DNA of 64,000 bases from assembly GCA_021780905.1 (NCBI GenBank), contig JAJXXW010000085.1, positions 1 to 64,000 of the forward strand. The letters run 5' to 3'. Below, in pieces: positions 1 through 7,041 of this stretch (position 1 is its first letter; every line of letters begins with the position of its first letter). A program made the translations under genes and the position numbers. The notes under the pieces were generated by a model. It did not search any database. It saw nothing but the letters and a program-made list of their open reading frames with translations, and was not told the DNA's origin. The stretch is from a bacterium. GTDB lineage: Bacteria; Verrucomicrobiota; Verrucomicrobiia; Limisphaerales; UBA11358.

Positions 1-1
1 T

Positions 2-697
2 GTTTTGCCTTCCCCCCGGAAGTGCGTCGGGTAAAATCGTGCCTTCGGTGTCGCTCAACCGGGCGTCGTTTTGCCTTCCCCCCGGAAGTGCGTCGGGTAA
101 AATGAAAGGTGCGGCGACCACCGGCGCGGCCCTGTTTTGCCTTCCCCCCGGAAGTGCGTCGGGTAAAATAGCGCCATGCGGCTGCACAACACTTATCCCG
201 TTTTGCCTTCCCCCCGGAAGTGCGTCGGGTAAAATACGCCAGCATCACGGAAGCGCAGCGGCTCTGTTTTGCCTTCCCCCCGGAAGTGCGTCGGGTAAAA
301 TGCACAATCTGGTCGCCAAACAGGTTGTTTCGTTTTGCCTTCCCCCCGGAAGTGCGTCGGGTAAAATGAACCGTGGTTCGGCAATGCCTGCGTCTGCGTT
401 TTGCCTTCCCCCCGGAAGTGCGTCGGGTAAAATACCACCTTCACGCTCAAGCCGACACCTTACGTTTTGCCTTCCCCCCGGAAGTGCGTCGGGTAAAATC
501 CGCCGAAGTGGTTTCCGGCGGCTGTGAGCGTTTTGCCTTCCCCCCGGAAGTGCGTCGGGTAAAATCCCGGCTCTATGAACACTCCGATTGCAACCGTTTT
601 GCCTTCCCCCCGGAAGTGCGTCGGGTAAAATAGGTGCCGCCGCGCCCGGCTGGAGGGAATTGTTTTGCCTTCCCCCCGGAAGTGCGTCGGGTAAAAT
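2..697 (+). CRISPR. CRISPR array, 11 repeats and 10 spacers
   Basis: Eleven copies of a 36-bp repeat (begins GTTTTGCCTTCC, ends GTCGGGTAAAAT) start at 2, 68, 134, 200, 266, 332, 398, 464, 530, 596 and 662. The period is exactly 66 bp, so every spacer is 30 bp. The repeats look identical, including the last one beside the tracrRNA gene, and the spacers are unrelated to each other. The array is cut by the left edge: base 1 is probably the end of another spacer. The GTTTT start, and a downstream anti-repeat on the same strand, set the crRNA direction as plus. The repeat carries an internal CTTCC-CCCC-GGAAG hairpin. Because 66 is divisible by 3, open frames run through the array on both strands; they are artefacts. 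Confidence 0.98.
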
Positions 698-701
698 CGG
701 C

Positions 702-730
702 TTGTCAGAAGCACTTGATTTTGGTTTAGT
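702..730 (+). promoter_or_regulatory. Candidate tracrRNA promoter
   Basis: TTGTCA at 702-707 matches the -35 consensus at five of six positions. TTTAGT at 725-730 matches the -10 consensus at four of six, and the spacing is exactly 17 bp. A start about seven bases later (near 737) would begin the RNA just before the anti-repeat at 742. Promoter function is inferred from sequence alone. An alternative -10, TAAAAT, sits at the end of the last repeat (692-697). Confidence 0.6.
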
Positions 731-736
731 TAGTCA

Positions 737-822
737 CAGTTGACGCACTTTCGGGGGGAAGGCTTAACTGAATTTAGAGCGTTCGGACCACTGCTTTGTC
801 ACGTCCGAACGCTCTTATTTTA
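737..822 (+). ncRNA. tracrRNA
   Basis: Bases 742-763 are the reverse complement of repeat positions 6-27: 21 Watson-Crick pairs and one G-U wobble at 751, with no bulge. Past this, TT at 764-765 faces the repeat's own TT as a 2x2 loop, and AAC at 766-768 pairs with the repeat's first three bases. This gives a lower stem, internal loop and long upper stem, as expected for a crRNA:tracrRNA duplex cut by RNase III. A single strong hairpin (777-788 with 803-814) and a T-rich run end the RNA. The gene sits 45 bp after the last repeat on the same strand, convergent with cas2. The ends are estimated. One 3' hairpin is few compared with known Cas9 tracrRNAs. Confidence 0.9.
777..822 (+). terminator. 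Intrinsic terminator of tracrRNA
   Basis: GAGCGTTCGGAC (777-788) and GTCCGAACGCTC (803-814) form a perfect 12-bp stem with a 14-base loop, followed by TTATTTTATT. The cas2 stop codon (820-822) lies in the T-rich tail, so the hairpin may also stop transcription arriving from cas2, although the minus side has a weaker T run. Confidence 0.88.
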
Positions 823-1167
823 TTCCCAGAACTCCACCTGATTGGGAATCTTGGCATTGTTGGCACGCTTGCCTTGCTCATAGTTCGGCCCGATCACCGT
901 CACGCTTTTGGCCCACTGCTCGTCCGTGATGTAAATCAGCCGCACGTTGCCCGCCTCCGGCACCATTTTTTGGATGATGCCGAGATGCTTACTCAACTGT
1001 TCAAAGTTGACGCAGGGGCGGGCATAGACAGAGAACTGAATCATCAAAAAACCGTCGTCAAGGAGATCGTTGCGGAAGCGCGTGGCGGTCTTCCGCTCCT
1101 TGTCGGTCATCACCGGCAGATCAAACATGGCCATCAACCAGCCCATACTAAAAGGCGAATTGTTCAT
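820..1167 (-). CDS. cas2: CRISPR-associated endonuclease Cas2
   Basis: A 115-residue protein with the Cas2 ferredoxin-like pattern: the first beta strand ends in MAMFDLPV (Asp16 is the conserved acidic residue), followed by a basic helix, FSVYARPC, and a second half with VRLIYITDEQW. Cas2 bridges two Cas1 dimers in the spacer-integration complex. The start at 1167 is chosen because the family begins shortly before the FDLPV strand; the open frame runs on to 1284, but that extension is translated AT-rich palindrome. It is separated from cas1 by the four-helix-bundle gene, where most type II loci have cas1 and cas2 adjacent. Confidence 0.95.
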   Translation of the reverse strand: MNNSPFSMGWLMAMFDLPVMTDKERKTATRFRNDLLDDGFLMIQFSVYARPCVNFEQLSKHLGIIQKMVPEAGNVRLIYITDEQWAKSVTVIGPNYEQGKRANNAKIPNQVEFWE

Positions 1168-1183
1168 GGCGCGCGAAGCGCGC

Positions 1184-1214
1184 ATTTCAAATTTGAGATT
1201 TGAGATTTGAAATT
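1184..1214. repeat. AT-rich palindromic word repeat
   Basis: The run TTTCAAATTTGAGATTT continues as GAGATTTGAAATT, lying between cas2 and the four-helix-bundle gene. It belongs to the same word family as the copies at 1411-1440 and 1724-1808. Reading frames through it give ISNLKFE-like peptides, which explains the false N-terminal extension of cas2. Confidence 0.75.
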
Positions 1215-1717
1215 CACGCGGCCTTGGGCGGATTGGGAAACGGCTTGATGGGGTATTTGGTTTTAAGCAACCGCGTGAACGCATCCGCCCGCTGCTTTTG
1301 CTCCGACTGGTTGCGCGCCGCCTGCGTCAGCCGCCGCTGCCCCTCGATGGGTGATTCCTGCAAACCAGCCGCCCATGCCCGCAACTGTCGCGAACACGAC
1401 TCCGCCGTGGATTTCAAGTTTGAAATTTCAGATTTGAGATGCGCAAAGCGCCCGATCCGCTCCAGCAGACACAGCATTGAGCGCACCTCGCCCGCCGATC
1501 CGCGCGCGATGTAAAGAAACATCAGCAACTCCTGCGTGGTGCCGCGCTCGAAACCTTCCGCGATGTTATTGCTTACGGATACCGCCGCCCGCTCCAATTG
1601 ATCCCGCAAACTGTATTGCTTTTGGAATGCCGCGTCTTCAGTCAGCGCATAGACTGTTTCCGCCAGCCGGATGGCCTCTTTCCACACCGGCAAATCCTCA
1701 AATCGCTGATACGTCAT
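1214..1717 (-). CDS. Four-helix-bundle (S23/IVP family) protein inside cas operon
   Basis: A 167-residue protein of the S23 ribosomal intervening-sequence/four-helix-bundle family (avd-like fold). The family pattern is clear: MTYQRFEDLPVWKEAIRL, then SLRDQLERAAVSVSNNIAEG, then FLYIARGSAGEVRSML, and a final helix with SCSRQLRAWAAGLQ. Members lack a known enzyme activity; they form small helical bundles and are often found as free-standing genes or inside 23S rRNA insertions. Between helices 3 and 4, HLKSEISNLKST is encoded by the AT-rich palindrome at 1411-1440, so the repeat has been taken up in frame. The gene lies between cas1 and cas2 in the same direction, with palindromes on both sides, and looks like an inserted cassette. 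Any role in CRISPR adaptation is unproven. Confidence 0.88.
   Translation of the reverse strand: MTYQRFEDLPVWKEAIRLAETVYALTEDAAFQKQYSLRDQLERAAVSVSNNIAEGFERGTTQELLMFLYIARGSAGEVRSMLCLLERIGRFAHLKSEISNLKSTAESCSRQLRAWAAGLQESPIEGQRRLTQAARNQSEQKQRADAFTRLLKTKYPIKPFPNPPKAA
1411..1440. repeat. AT-rich palindrome within the four-helix-bundle gene
   Basis: ATTTCAAGTTTGAAATTT followed by CAGATTTGAGAT, in frame inside the four-helix-bundle coding sequence, where it encodes LKSEISNLKS on the minus strand. It is the same word family as the flanking copies. Confidence 0.7.
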
Positions 1718-1723
1718 AAAGTC

Positions 1724-1808
1724 ATTTCAAATCTCAAATTTGAGATTTCAAATATTGTTCCCGAATCACCCATTTTAAATTTCAAATCTGAAATTTGAAA
1801 TCTTAAAT
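1724..1808. repeat. Two AT-rich palindromes upstream of the four-helix-bundle gene
   Basis: Bases 1729-1748 are a perfect 20-bp palindrome (AAATCTCAAATTTGAGATTT). A second, imperfect copy occupies 1775-1808. They fill the gap between the cas1 stop codon (1814) and the start of the four-helix-bundle gene (1717). They may mark the insertion boundary of that gene, or act as hairpins in the cas transcript. Confidence 0.75.
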
Positions 1809-1813
1809 TGCGG

Positions 1814-2707
1814 CTACGCCGCCAACGGCAGTTCCGGCACCCAAAACGGCAACACGGAATTTTCCTCATACGCCCGCGCCAACGAATTGGCCGAGGCCTC
1901 TATCGCATCCATCAATTTCAGCGTGTAAGCCTGATGCCGCACCCGCCGCTCGCGCAGTTCCGTGCCGATTTTCTTGCTCCACGCTTTCATGGAGACATCC
2001 GGCTCCAGCATGAATTCCGCGAGCATCAATTCCACCGCCGGGCGAAACGCCTCCATCAAATCATACACCAGCGGTTCGGAACGGAAACGCGGTTTGTGAA
2101 ACACACCCAGTTGCGGCAGCAGCCCATGAACCAGCAGGCCGCGATGGCACAACGCCGACAGCACCGCGTAACCGTAATTGAGCATCTGGTTCGGCGCGGT
2201 GTCCTCCTTGCGGTCGCGTCGGGTGACGCTCCAGCCGATGGCGGGAAAATATAACTGCCAGTAACGCCGCGCGCAATTGCCCTCGTCAAACACTTCCTGC
2301 TTGAGCGCCAATTCCAGGTGCGGCGAACGCAGTTGCTTGTGCTGCAGCACGCGCGACTGGTTGAGCGTCTTGCCGCGCAACATCTCGTGCCAGAGTTTTT
2401 CATTCAGGCGCTTGGGCTTGGCCGTCTGGTTTTGAAACGTCTTCAAATCCACCGTCCGTGCCAGCGGCGCCGTCCAGCCGCAAGGCTGATACCGCTCGTC
2501 GCAATGCAGCACAATGGCATCCGTCTCCAGCAGGCCGGAGAGAAAATTGGACGAGATTGTCACCCCGCGCGCCGCGATGATCACTGCCCGGACATCCTCC
2601 AACGGCAACCGCCGTTCCGCCTGATCATTCGCCTTGCAGGTGATGAAACCGCGCTCCCGGCCTAAAATCGCGCCGTGCTGAAAGACGTGCAGGATGTGGT
2701 GGCTCAT
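1814..2707 (-). CDS. cas1: CRISPR-associated integrase Cas1 (type II)
   Basis: A 297-residue Cas1, the metal-dependent integrase that inserts new spacers. From the chosen start the metal ligands are Glu142 (DEGNCARRYW), His204 (LGVFHKPRF) and Asp216 (LVYDLMEAFRP), all present. MLNYGYAVLSALC precedes the His as usual for type II Cas1. The start at 2707 (MSHHILHVFQ) is preferred over the upstream in-frame Met at 2740, which would overlap cas9. It begins four bases after the cas9 stop, implying one transcript and translational coupling. Downstream, the four-helix-bundle gene intervenes before cas2. Confidence 0.96.
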   Translation of the reverse strand: MSHHILHVFQHGAILGRERGFITCKANDQAERRLPLEDVRAVIIAARGVTISSNFLSGLLETDAIVLHCDERYQPCGWTAPLARTVDLKTFQNQTAKPKRLNEKLWHEMLRGKTLNQSRVLQHKQLRSPHLELALKQEVFDEGNCARRYWQLYFPAIGWSVTRRDRKEDTAPNQMLNYGYAVLSALCHRGLLVHGLLPQLGVFHKPRFRSEPLVYDLMEAFRPAVELMLAEFMLEPDVSMKAWSKKIGTELRERRVRHQAYTLKLMDAIEASANSLARAYEENSVLPFWVPELPLAA

Positions 2708-2711
2708 AATT

Positions 2712-5700
2712 TTAGTCAGATCGCTTAAAACCAGCAGCAATCATGTTGCCAAGATTGTAGCGGGGAATGTCTGGATAGGTTCTTCCATCAGCCGTAGTCA
2801 CTTTGACATTTTTGGAATCGGTTAAAATTGTATTCAGCCGATACTTGCCCGGCGGTAATGGCTGCTTGGCGTGTGTCACAAGTTTGTCCACCTCAACCAA
2901 ACATCCGCTCTGAAAAAATCCGATAACACGGCATTTGTCACCGAGCCTTTCGGTGAGTTCCTTCGCAACCTGTGCCTGTGATTCAAAAGCATAGACCGGG
3001 CGCACTTGAGCCGTCTCTTTGGTCTGGCCTTTTTTGTCCGTGTTGGTTTCCACATAGACAATTTGCCCTTTGTGGCCTTTGAGCGCCTTGCGATAGGCTC
3101 CGGTTCCATCTTTGGAAAGGTCTTTGTATTCCTTTGGCTGCCCCACATTCATCAGCACGCTCAAAACACGCGAACCAGCCGAGCCGTCTTTGTGCGGTAA
3201 ATTAAAATTCTCGCAGAATTTTTTCCACGCACCTTCGTCCGGCATTGTGGCGTGAAATGCCGCCAGCAATTTTTGAATGTGTCCATCACGGACGGCTTTG
3301 ATCTGGTCGCCAAGATAATCGAGGCTGAAAACCTGCTTCTGTTTTACCGTGGTGTAGGCGAGTTTCAAAAGTTCAACGCGTTGGACAATCACCTTGTCGT
3401 CGCCCTCACCCCGCGCCCCATAAATGCTTTCGGCCAAGGCCGACTTTTCAAAGCAGAGACTTTGCGGAACGACCGATGAAATTTCCTTTTCAAAAAATCC
3501 TTTGGCGTTTTTGTGGATGGGTTCCGGGAAGCGGAAGAAATCTTCTTTTTTCTCATTACGCGCCCAAGTGGGAATAAAGCTAATCACCATTGCATCCAGC
3601 GCGTGATGTCGGTCGTCATCCCGATTTTTCATTTCTGCCTCCTCGCGTGTTTTCGCATCGGGATTAAGCACCATATTCAAATCATACTTCCGCCGAACGC
3701 GGCCTGTGAGACCGCCCGATATGACGGTAATTTTCCGGCGGCGTTCTTCATCCAGTGCAAATGGCCAGCCGAAGTGAATGCAGAGAATCGCCTGTGCGAG
3801 TTTTGAAATCCAAGCGGTTTCTGCCAATGCCGTGTATTTCTGGACAAGTTCGGAAGCATCCGCCTGCGTCAACAGCCGGACTTTCTTTTTGCCCAGTGTG
3901 CCTTGTAGCGAACTGACACGGCGGACGTATGCCGCCCATTTTTCCGGCATATCCTGCTGAAACCATTCAAACGGAGTCCGGCATTTTTTCATCTGCTCGT
4001 TGACATGGCGTGTCGTGACAACCTTGTTCACGACTGCGTCCGGCCCGTTGTATCCGCCTTGCTGTGGCACAATGTGGTCAATGACCAAATCATCTAAATT
4101 CGCCAGACCAATCTTTTGCTCCGTATAAATACACGGTTCATCTGACAACTGCCGCTGGGTGGCGTCAATGTTGAGTGTGCCATTCGGAAAATAAACACAC
4201 TGAAATCCCTGCGACCGCAATAGCAAATACTTTTGCACGGCATCGCGCGATTTACAGCCAAGCTCTTTGATGATTTCCAGCGCATCTTTGGCTTCTTTTT
4301 TTCGCTCCCGCGCCCAACTGCCATAATCAAATTGCGCTTGCTGGCCTAGAAAACTTTCCGGCAAGTTGTCGCGGACAAATTCTAACGCAACATAGGTAGG
4401 CACGCCAAAGCCGGGCAGTTTTTCTTTTTTATCTCCATATTGCAATTTGTTCAAACGCGTGGCGAATTCGCTTAAACGATGCCTGACGATTGGATCGTTC
4501 TGTTCGCCAATTAAATCACGGATGGCCTTTACCCGCTCATCGGGAGTGGAGCCAGCACGCATAACTTGCATGGCGAGTCTTTCGTTGGGGATGTATGTCT
4601 TTTGCCATGAAATTCCCATGCGTTCAGCGCAGAAACTTTTAATGTCATCCCGCACAAGTCCTTTTTTAGGGTCAGCATCAACAGGGATTTTTGTTTCTAA
4701 CTCGTGGCGGAATTCATCCGGGGACAAACCGCCCAAAACAAATTCGCGCAAAAGCCGCAAAGCTGGCCGGGAAAACCGGCTACGACCTTTTGGTTTTGGC
4801 GATTCGACTTCTTTGTGGGCTGGAAGCGGAGTTCCATGCAGTTCCTCTTTTATCAAAGCGCCCAGTTTTGACTCGGTCAACTCGTAACTGCGAAGCAGAA
4901 CGTCACTGAAAATAGAAGCCTTTTCCGGCTGGTTCAATTTTTCAACCGAACCGTTTTTCCGCAAGACTTGTATGTTGTCAAGCTGCCCGGCAAACCATGC
5001 CATTAACTGCTCGCGGTTTTGCGGTTTCCCTTTGGACGGTTTGATTGGTTTTGGCAAACAAGAATCATCCCACTTAAATTCTTTGGCAAACTTCCCCCAA
5101 GTTTTCGATTCAACGCGATAACAGGCCGGGTCAGGGAAATCGAAAATCTGCTTGAGTTCATCCGGCGTCAGGCTGTCTTCCTTTTTGGCTCGCGTGAAAC
5201 GCAGATTTTTTAATTTCCAAAGAAATGCGACTTCGGCTGGCAAAAGACTTTCAGGCTTGGGAAGCCCATTGCTATCAAACCGAAAATGAACTGCACAGAC
5301 TTGGAACCGGGGCAGTAGCGAGCAGTTGTTGACAATGCGATTGTCAAAGCGGGGGATTTTTTGACCTAGCACGCCCTGCCAGTCATTTTTACCACCTTCT
5401 TTCAAATCATATTTTTTACGCAAGTCGGGATAGTATGAGGCATACGCTTTTCCTGCCGGACCATAAAGCAAATAATCCGCTTTGCCAGCCAGTGCCGCGT
5501 AATGTTTTGCCGCACCATCCACAAGCGCACGAATTTCCTTTTCTACATCCGCACGGTCAAAGCGCACATTCCGTGTGCTTTGCGCCAGACAGTTGATTCG
5601 TTCCTGCAAAGGGGCGTCTGGTGCTTCCGGATTCCAAAGTCCCATTTTGGCGGCATCAAAATATGCCGGGTAATGATAGCGTGTATCGGAAATTTCTTGT

Positions 5701-6347
5701 TTGAATATCTTTGACCACGCTTCGACTGCTGTTTTATATGCCGGGTCTTTTTTAGCCAGTGCTTTATCAATTTCTTCTTCTGACCTGCCTTGACGTTTTT
5801 GTTCGCGTGCCGCCCAAGCCACTTTGCCATAACCCCGTTTCTGCATGGCCGAATGGAACGCCTTGAAAACCTGCCACGGTTCCAGCATTTCACCGCGCAA
5901 TAATTTGATGCGAAGCAGGCAGGAGGTATAACAGGTGCCGTCACCCGGTGCGGGAAATTCCCGTTCCAAGCGCGGATCGCCTTTGGCGGTTTCAGTCCAT
6001 TTGCCTTTAGTTTTGTGCCAAAGCTCTTTTGGAATAATCTTCCCATTTGCATCCACCTTGCCGACCTGCCGGCCTTTGAGAATTTCAATGCCGGCGTCGC
6101 GCATGACTTTTTCCAGCCATTGCTCGCGCGCTTTGTGAGCCTGCCGCGTGCGCCACATCCGGCGGCGACCGGCGGCGGTTTTGGTTTCGGCAAATTCCGC
6201 CGGAATGAGCAGGGAGGTCTTGTGCAGAAATTCGTTGCCGCGCCGCACGGCCTCGCCGATGGAGCCTTTGCCCAAATCAAACGCCCAGACGATTTGAGTT
6301 GAAGCCGATTCCAGTTTTTTATTCAGAACGTAATCTTTCATAGCCAA
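2712..6347 (-). CDS. cas9: CRISPR-associated endonuclease Cas9, 1211 aa, subtype II-C-like
   Basis: RNA-guided double-strand DNA nuclease. RuvC-I is at residues 20-34 (VWAFDLGKGSIGEAV, Asp24). The Arg-rich bridge helix follows at about 60-80 (GRRRMWRTRQAHKAREQW). RuvC-II is around 650-662 (YVALEFVRDN, Glu656). The HNH domain is around 750-790 (LVIDHIVPQQGG, Asp757 and His758; Asn783 in HVNEQMKKC). RuvC-III is around 909-922 (DDDRHHALDAMV, His914/His915 and Asp918). All nuclease residues are present, so it is predicted active. The C-terminal third (about 930-1211) should hold the PAM-interacting region. Length is between NmeCas9 and SpCas9. With no csn2 or cas4 in the window, II-C is the likely subtype. 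A start at the second Met (residue 3) is possible. The gene is visibly less GC-rich than its neighbours. Confidence 0.97.
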   Translation of the reverse strand: MAMKDYVLNKKLESASTQIVWAFDLGKGSIGEAVRRGNEFLHKTSLLIPAEFAETKTAAGRRRMWRTRQAHKAREQWLEKVMRDAGIEILKGRQVGKVDANGKIIPKELWHKTKGKWTETAKGDPRLEREFPAPGDGTCYTSCLLRIKLLRGEMLEPWQVFKAFHSAMQKRGYGKVAWAAREQKRQGRSEEEIDKALAKKDPAYKTAVEAWSKIFKQEISDTRYHYPAYFDAAKMGLWNPEAPDAPLQERINCLAQSTRNVRFDRADVEKEIRALVDGAAKHYAALAGKADYLLYGPAGKAYASYYPDLRKKYDLKEGGKNDWQGVLGQKIPRFDNRIVNNCSLLPRFQVCAVHFRFDSNGLPKPESLLPAEVAFLWKLKNLRFTRAKKEDSLTPDELKQIFDFPDPACYRVESKTWGKFAKEFKWDDSCLPKPIKPSKGKPQNREQLMAWFAGQLDNIQVLRKNGSVEKLNQPEKASIFSDVLLRSYELTESKLGALIKEELHGTPLPAHKEVESPKPKGRSRFSRPALRLLREFVLGGLSPDEFRHELETKIPVDADPKKGLVRDDIKSFCAERMGISWQKTYIPNERLAMQVMRAGSTPDERVKAIRDLIGEQNDPIVRHRLSEFATRLNKLQYGDKKEKLPGFGVPTYVALEFVRDNLPESFLGQQAQFDYGSWARERKKEAKDALEIIKELGCKSRDAVQKYLLLRSQGFQCVYFPNGTLNIDATQRQLSDEPCIYTEQKIGLANLDDLVIDHIVPQQGGYNGPDAVVNKVVTTRHVNEQMKKCRTPFEWFQQDMPEKWAAYVRRVSSLQGTLGKKKVRLLTQADASELVQKYTALAETAWISKLAQAILCIHFGWPFALDEERRRKITVISGGLTGRVRRKYDLNMVLNPDAKTREEAEMKNRDDDRHHALDAMVISFIPTWARNEKKEDFFRFPEPIHKNAKGFFEKEISSVVPQSLCFEKSALAESIYGARGEGDDKVIVQRVELLKLAYTTVKQKQVFSLDYLGDQIKAVRDGHIQKLLAAFHATMPDEGAWKKFCENFNLPHKDGSAGSRVLSVLMNVGQPKEYKDLSKDGTGAYRKALKGHKGQIVYVETNTDKKGQTKETAQVRPVYAFESQAQVAKELTERLGDKCRVIGFFQSGCLVEVDKLVTHAKQPLPPGKYRLNTILTDSKNVKVTTADGRTYPDIPRYNLGNMIAAGFKRSD

Positions 6348-6403
6348 TCCACGTTGCCAGTTTCCTGTTTGAAGTGTTGGCCGATGCTACGCCCGGCACG
6401 GGG

Positions 6404-6436
6404 AAATTAAAGCTAAAATTCTAAAATTAAAATTAG
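6404..6436. promoter_or_regulatory. AT-rich tract upstream of cas9
   Basis: A nearly pure A/T stretch lies 57-89 bp upstream of the cas9 start. Read on the minus strand it contains TAGAAT and TAATTTT words that could serve as a -10 element, but no convincing -35 partner at 16-18 bp was found. It is the only plausible promoter-like segment in this gap and is offered as low confidence. Bases 6437-6467 show nothing further. Confidence 0.3.
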
Positions 6437-6467
6437 AAAAAACCACACCACTCTGTCCTTAAATTAG

Positions 6468-6871
6468 TCAGGCTGTCTGGTTTTTGGGCTGGCTGGGACA
6501 GTTTCGGCCGGAAAAGGCGTTTCATCTCGGTGTTTGGTTTCAAAGTCGCAGCGTTTTATCCTTTCATCGCGGCGTTTTGTCTTAAAGCTGCTTTGTTTTG
6601 CCATTTCGTCGCGGCGTTTTATGGCCAAGTCCCGCTGGTTTGTCCTTTCATCCCTCGGTTTTGTCTCAAAGTCGCGGCGTTATGAGTCTCCATCCAGCTG
6701 TATTGTCATTCCCGCCCTTTGATTGGTGTTTTGGTCGCGGCGTTTGGTCGCAAAATCGCTCGGTTTTATCCTTTCATCCCGGCGAGTTGCCTTAAAACCG
6801 GAGCGTTTTATGGCTTCACCTCCCAGTCTTATGCCGTCGAAACGGTTGAGGTCAAATTGGCCGGGGCACAT
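6468..6871 (-). pseudogene. Broken heptad-repeat reading frame (KRRD repeats)
   Basis: Read on the minus strand, this stretch gives about 130 codons interrupted by one stop (TAA near 6680). The translation is dominated by a seven-residue unit of the form I/T-K-R-R-D-E/F-R/E, for example FKTKRRDERIKRCDFE and FETKPRDERTNQRD. It starts at MCPGQFDLNRFDG (6871) and ends ETVPASPKNQTA before TGA at 6468-6470. The product would be highly charged and could form a helix. No family was recognised. It may be a decayed repeat-protein gene transcribed toward cas9, or a minisatellite whose unit happens to be three-base divisible. Confidence 0.4.
6518..6811. repeat. Degenerate 21-bp tandem repeat, 14 units
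   Basis: Fourteen contiguous 21-bp units run from 6518 without any insertion or deletion. Typical units are CCTTTCATCGCGGCGTTTTG+T (6560) and CTCAAAGTCGCGGCGTTATG+A (6665). Two unit flavours (CCTTTCATC and CTCAAAGTC starts) tend to alternate, suggesting a 42-bp higher-order unit. The core GTCGCGGCGTTTT is the most conserved part. A weak fifteenth unit extends to 6832. The rest of the gap (6833-7041) shows only an AT-rich stretch at 6885-6945. Confidence 0.85.
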
Positions 6872-7041
6872 CGCCTAAAAATCAGTGTGATTTATATTAA
6901 TAAGTATAAACTATTAAAAATTAATCAATGAATTAGATTATATTAACTCTGGCACGGCGGCTGCTATTTCGTCCCGCGTGCCTGATTGTCCGGGCAAACA
7001 CGTCCGGCCGGTCAGTTTCGGGTGGGGATAATGGAACAGAA

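Noticed and set aside
39-714. Several open frames of 84-162 codons through the CRISPR array on both strands
   Set aside because: The 66-bp period is a multiple of three, so any frame open across one repeat stays open through the array. The translations are repeats of the same 12-residue block and have no coding signal.
820-1284. Long version of Cas2 starting at 1284
   Set aside because: The extra 39 residues include FQISNLKFEM, translated from the AT-rich palindrome, and overlap the four-helix-bundle gene. The family starts at the FDLPV strand, so 1167 is used.
6518-6832. The 21-bp tandem repeat as a decayed CRISPR array
   Set aside because: Units are contiguous with no spacers, unit length is 21 not 36, and resemblance to the real repeat is limited to a short GTTTTG word.
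1-7041. Other defence genes (Cas4, Csn2, toxin-antitoxin, restriction) linked to the CRISPR locus
   Set aside because: Only cas9, cas1, cas2 and the four-helix-bundle gene are present; nothing with nuclease, toxin or methylase motifs was seen in the 7 kb. The array continues left, so more could lie outside the window.
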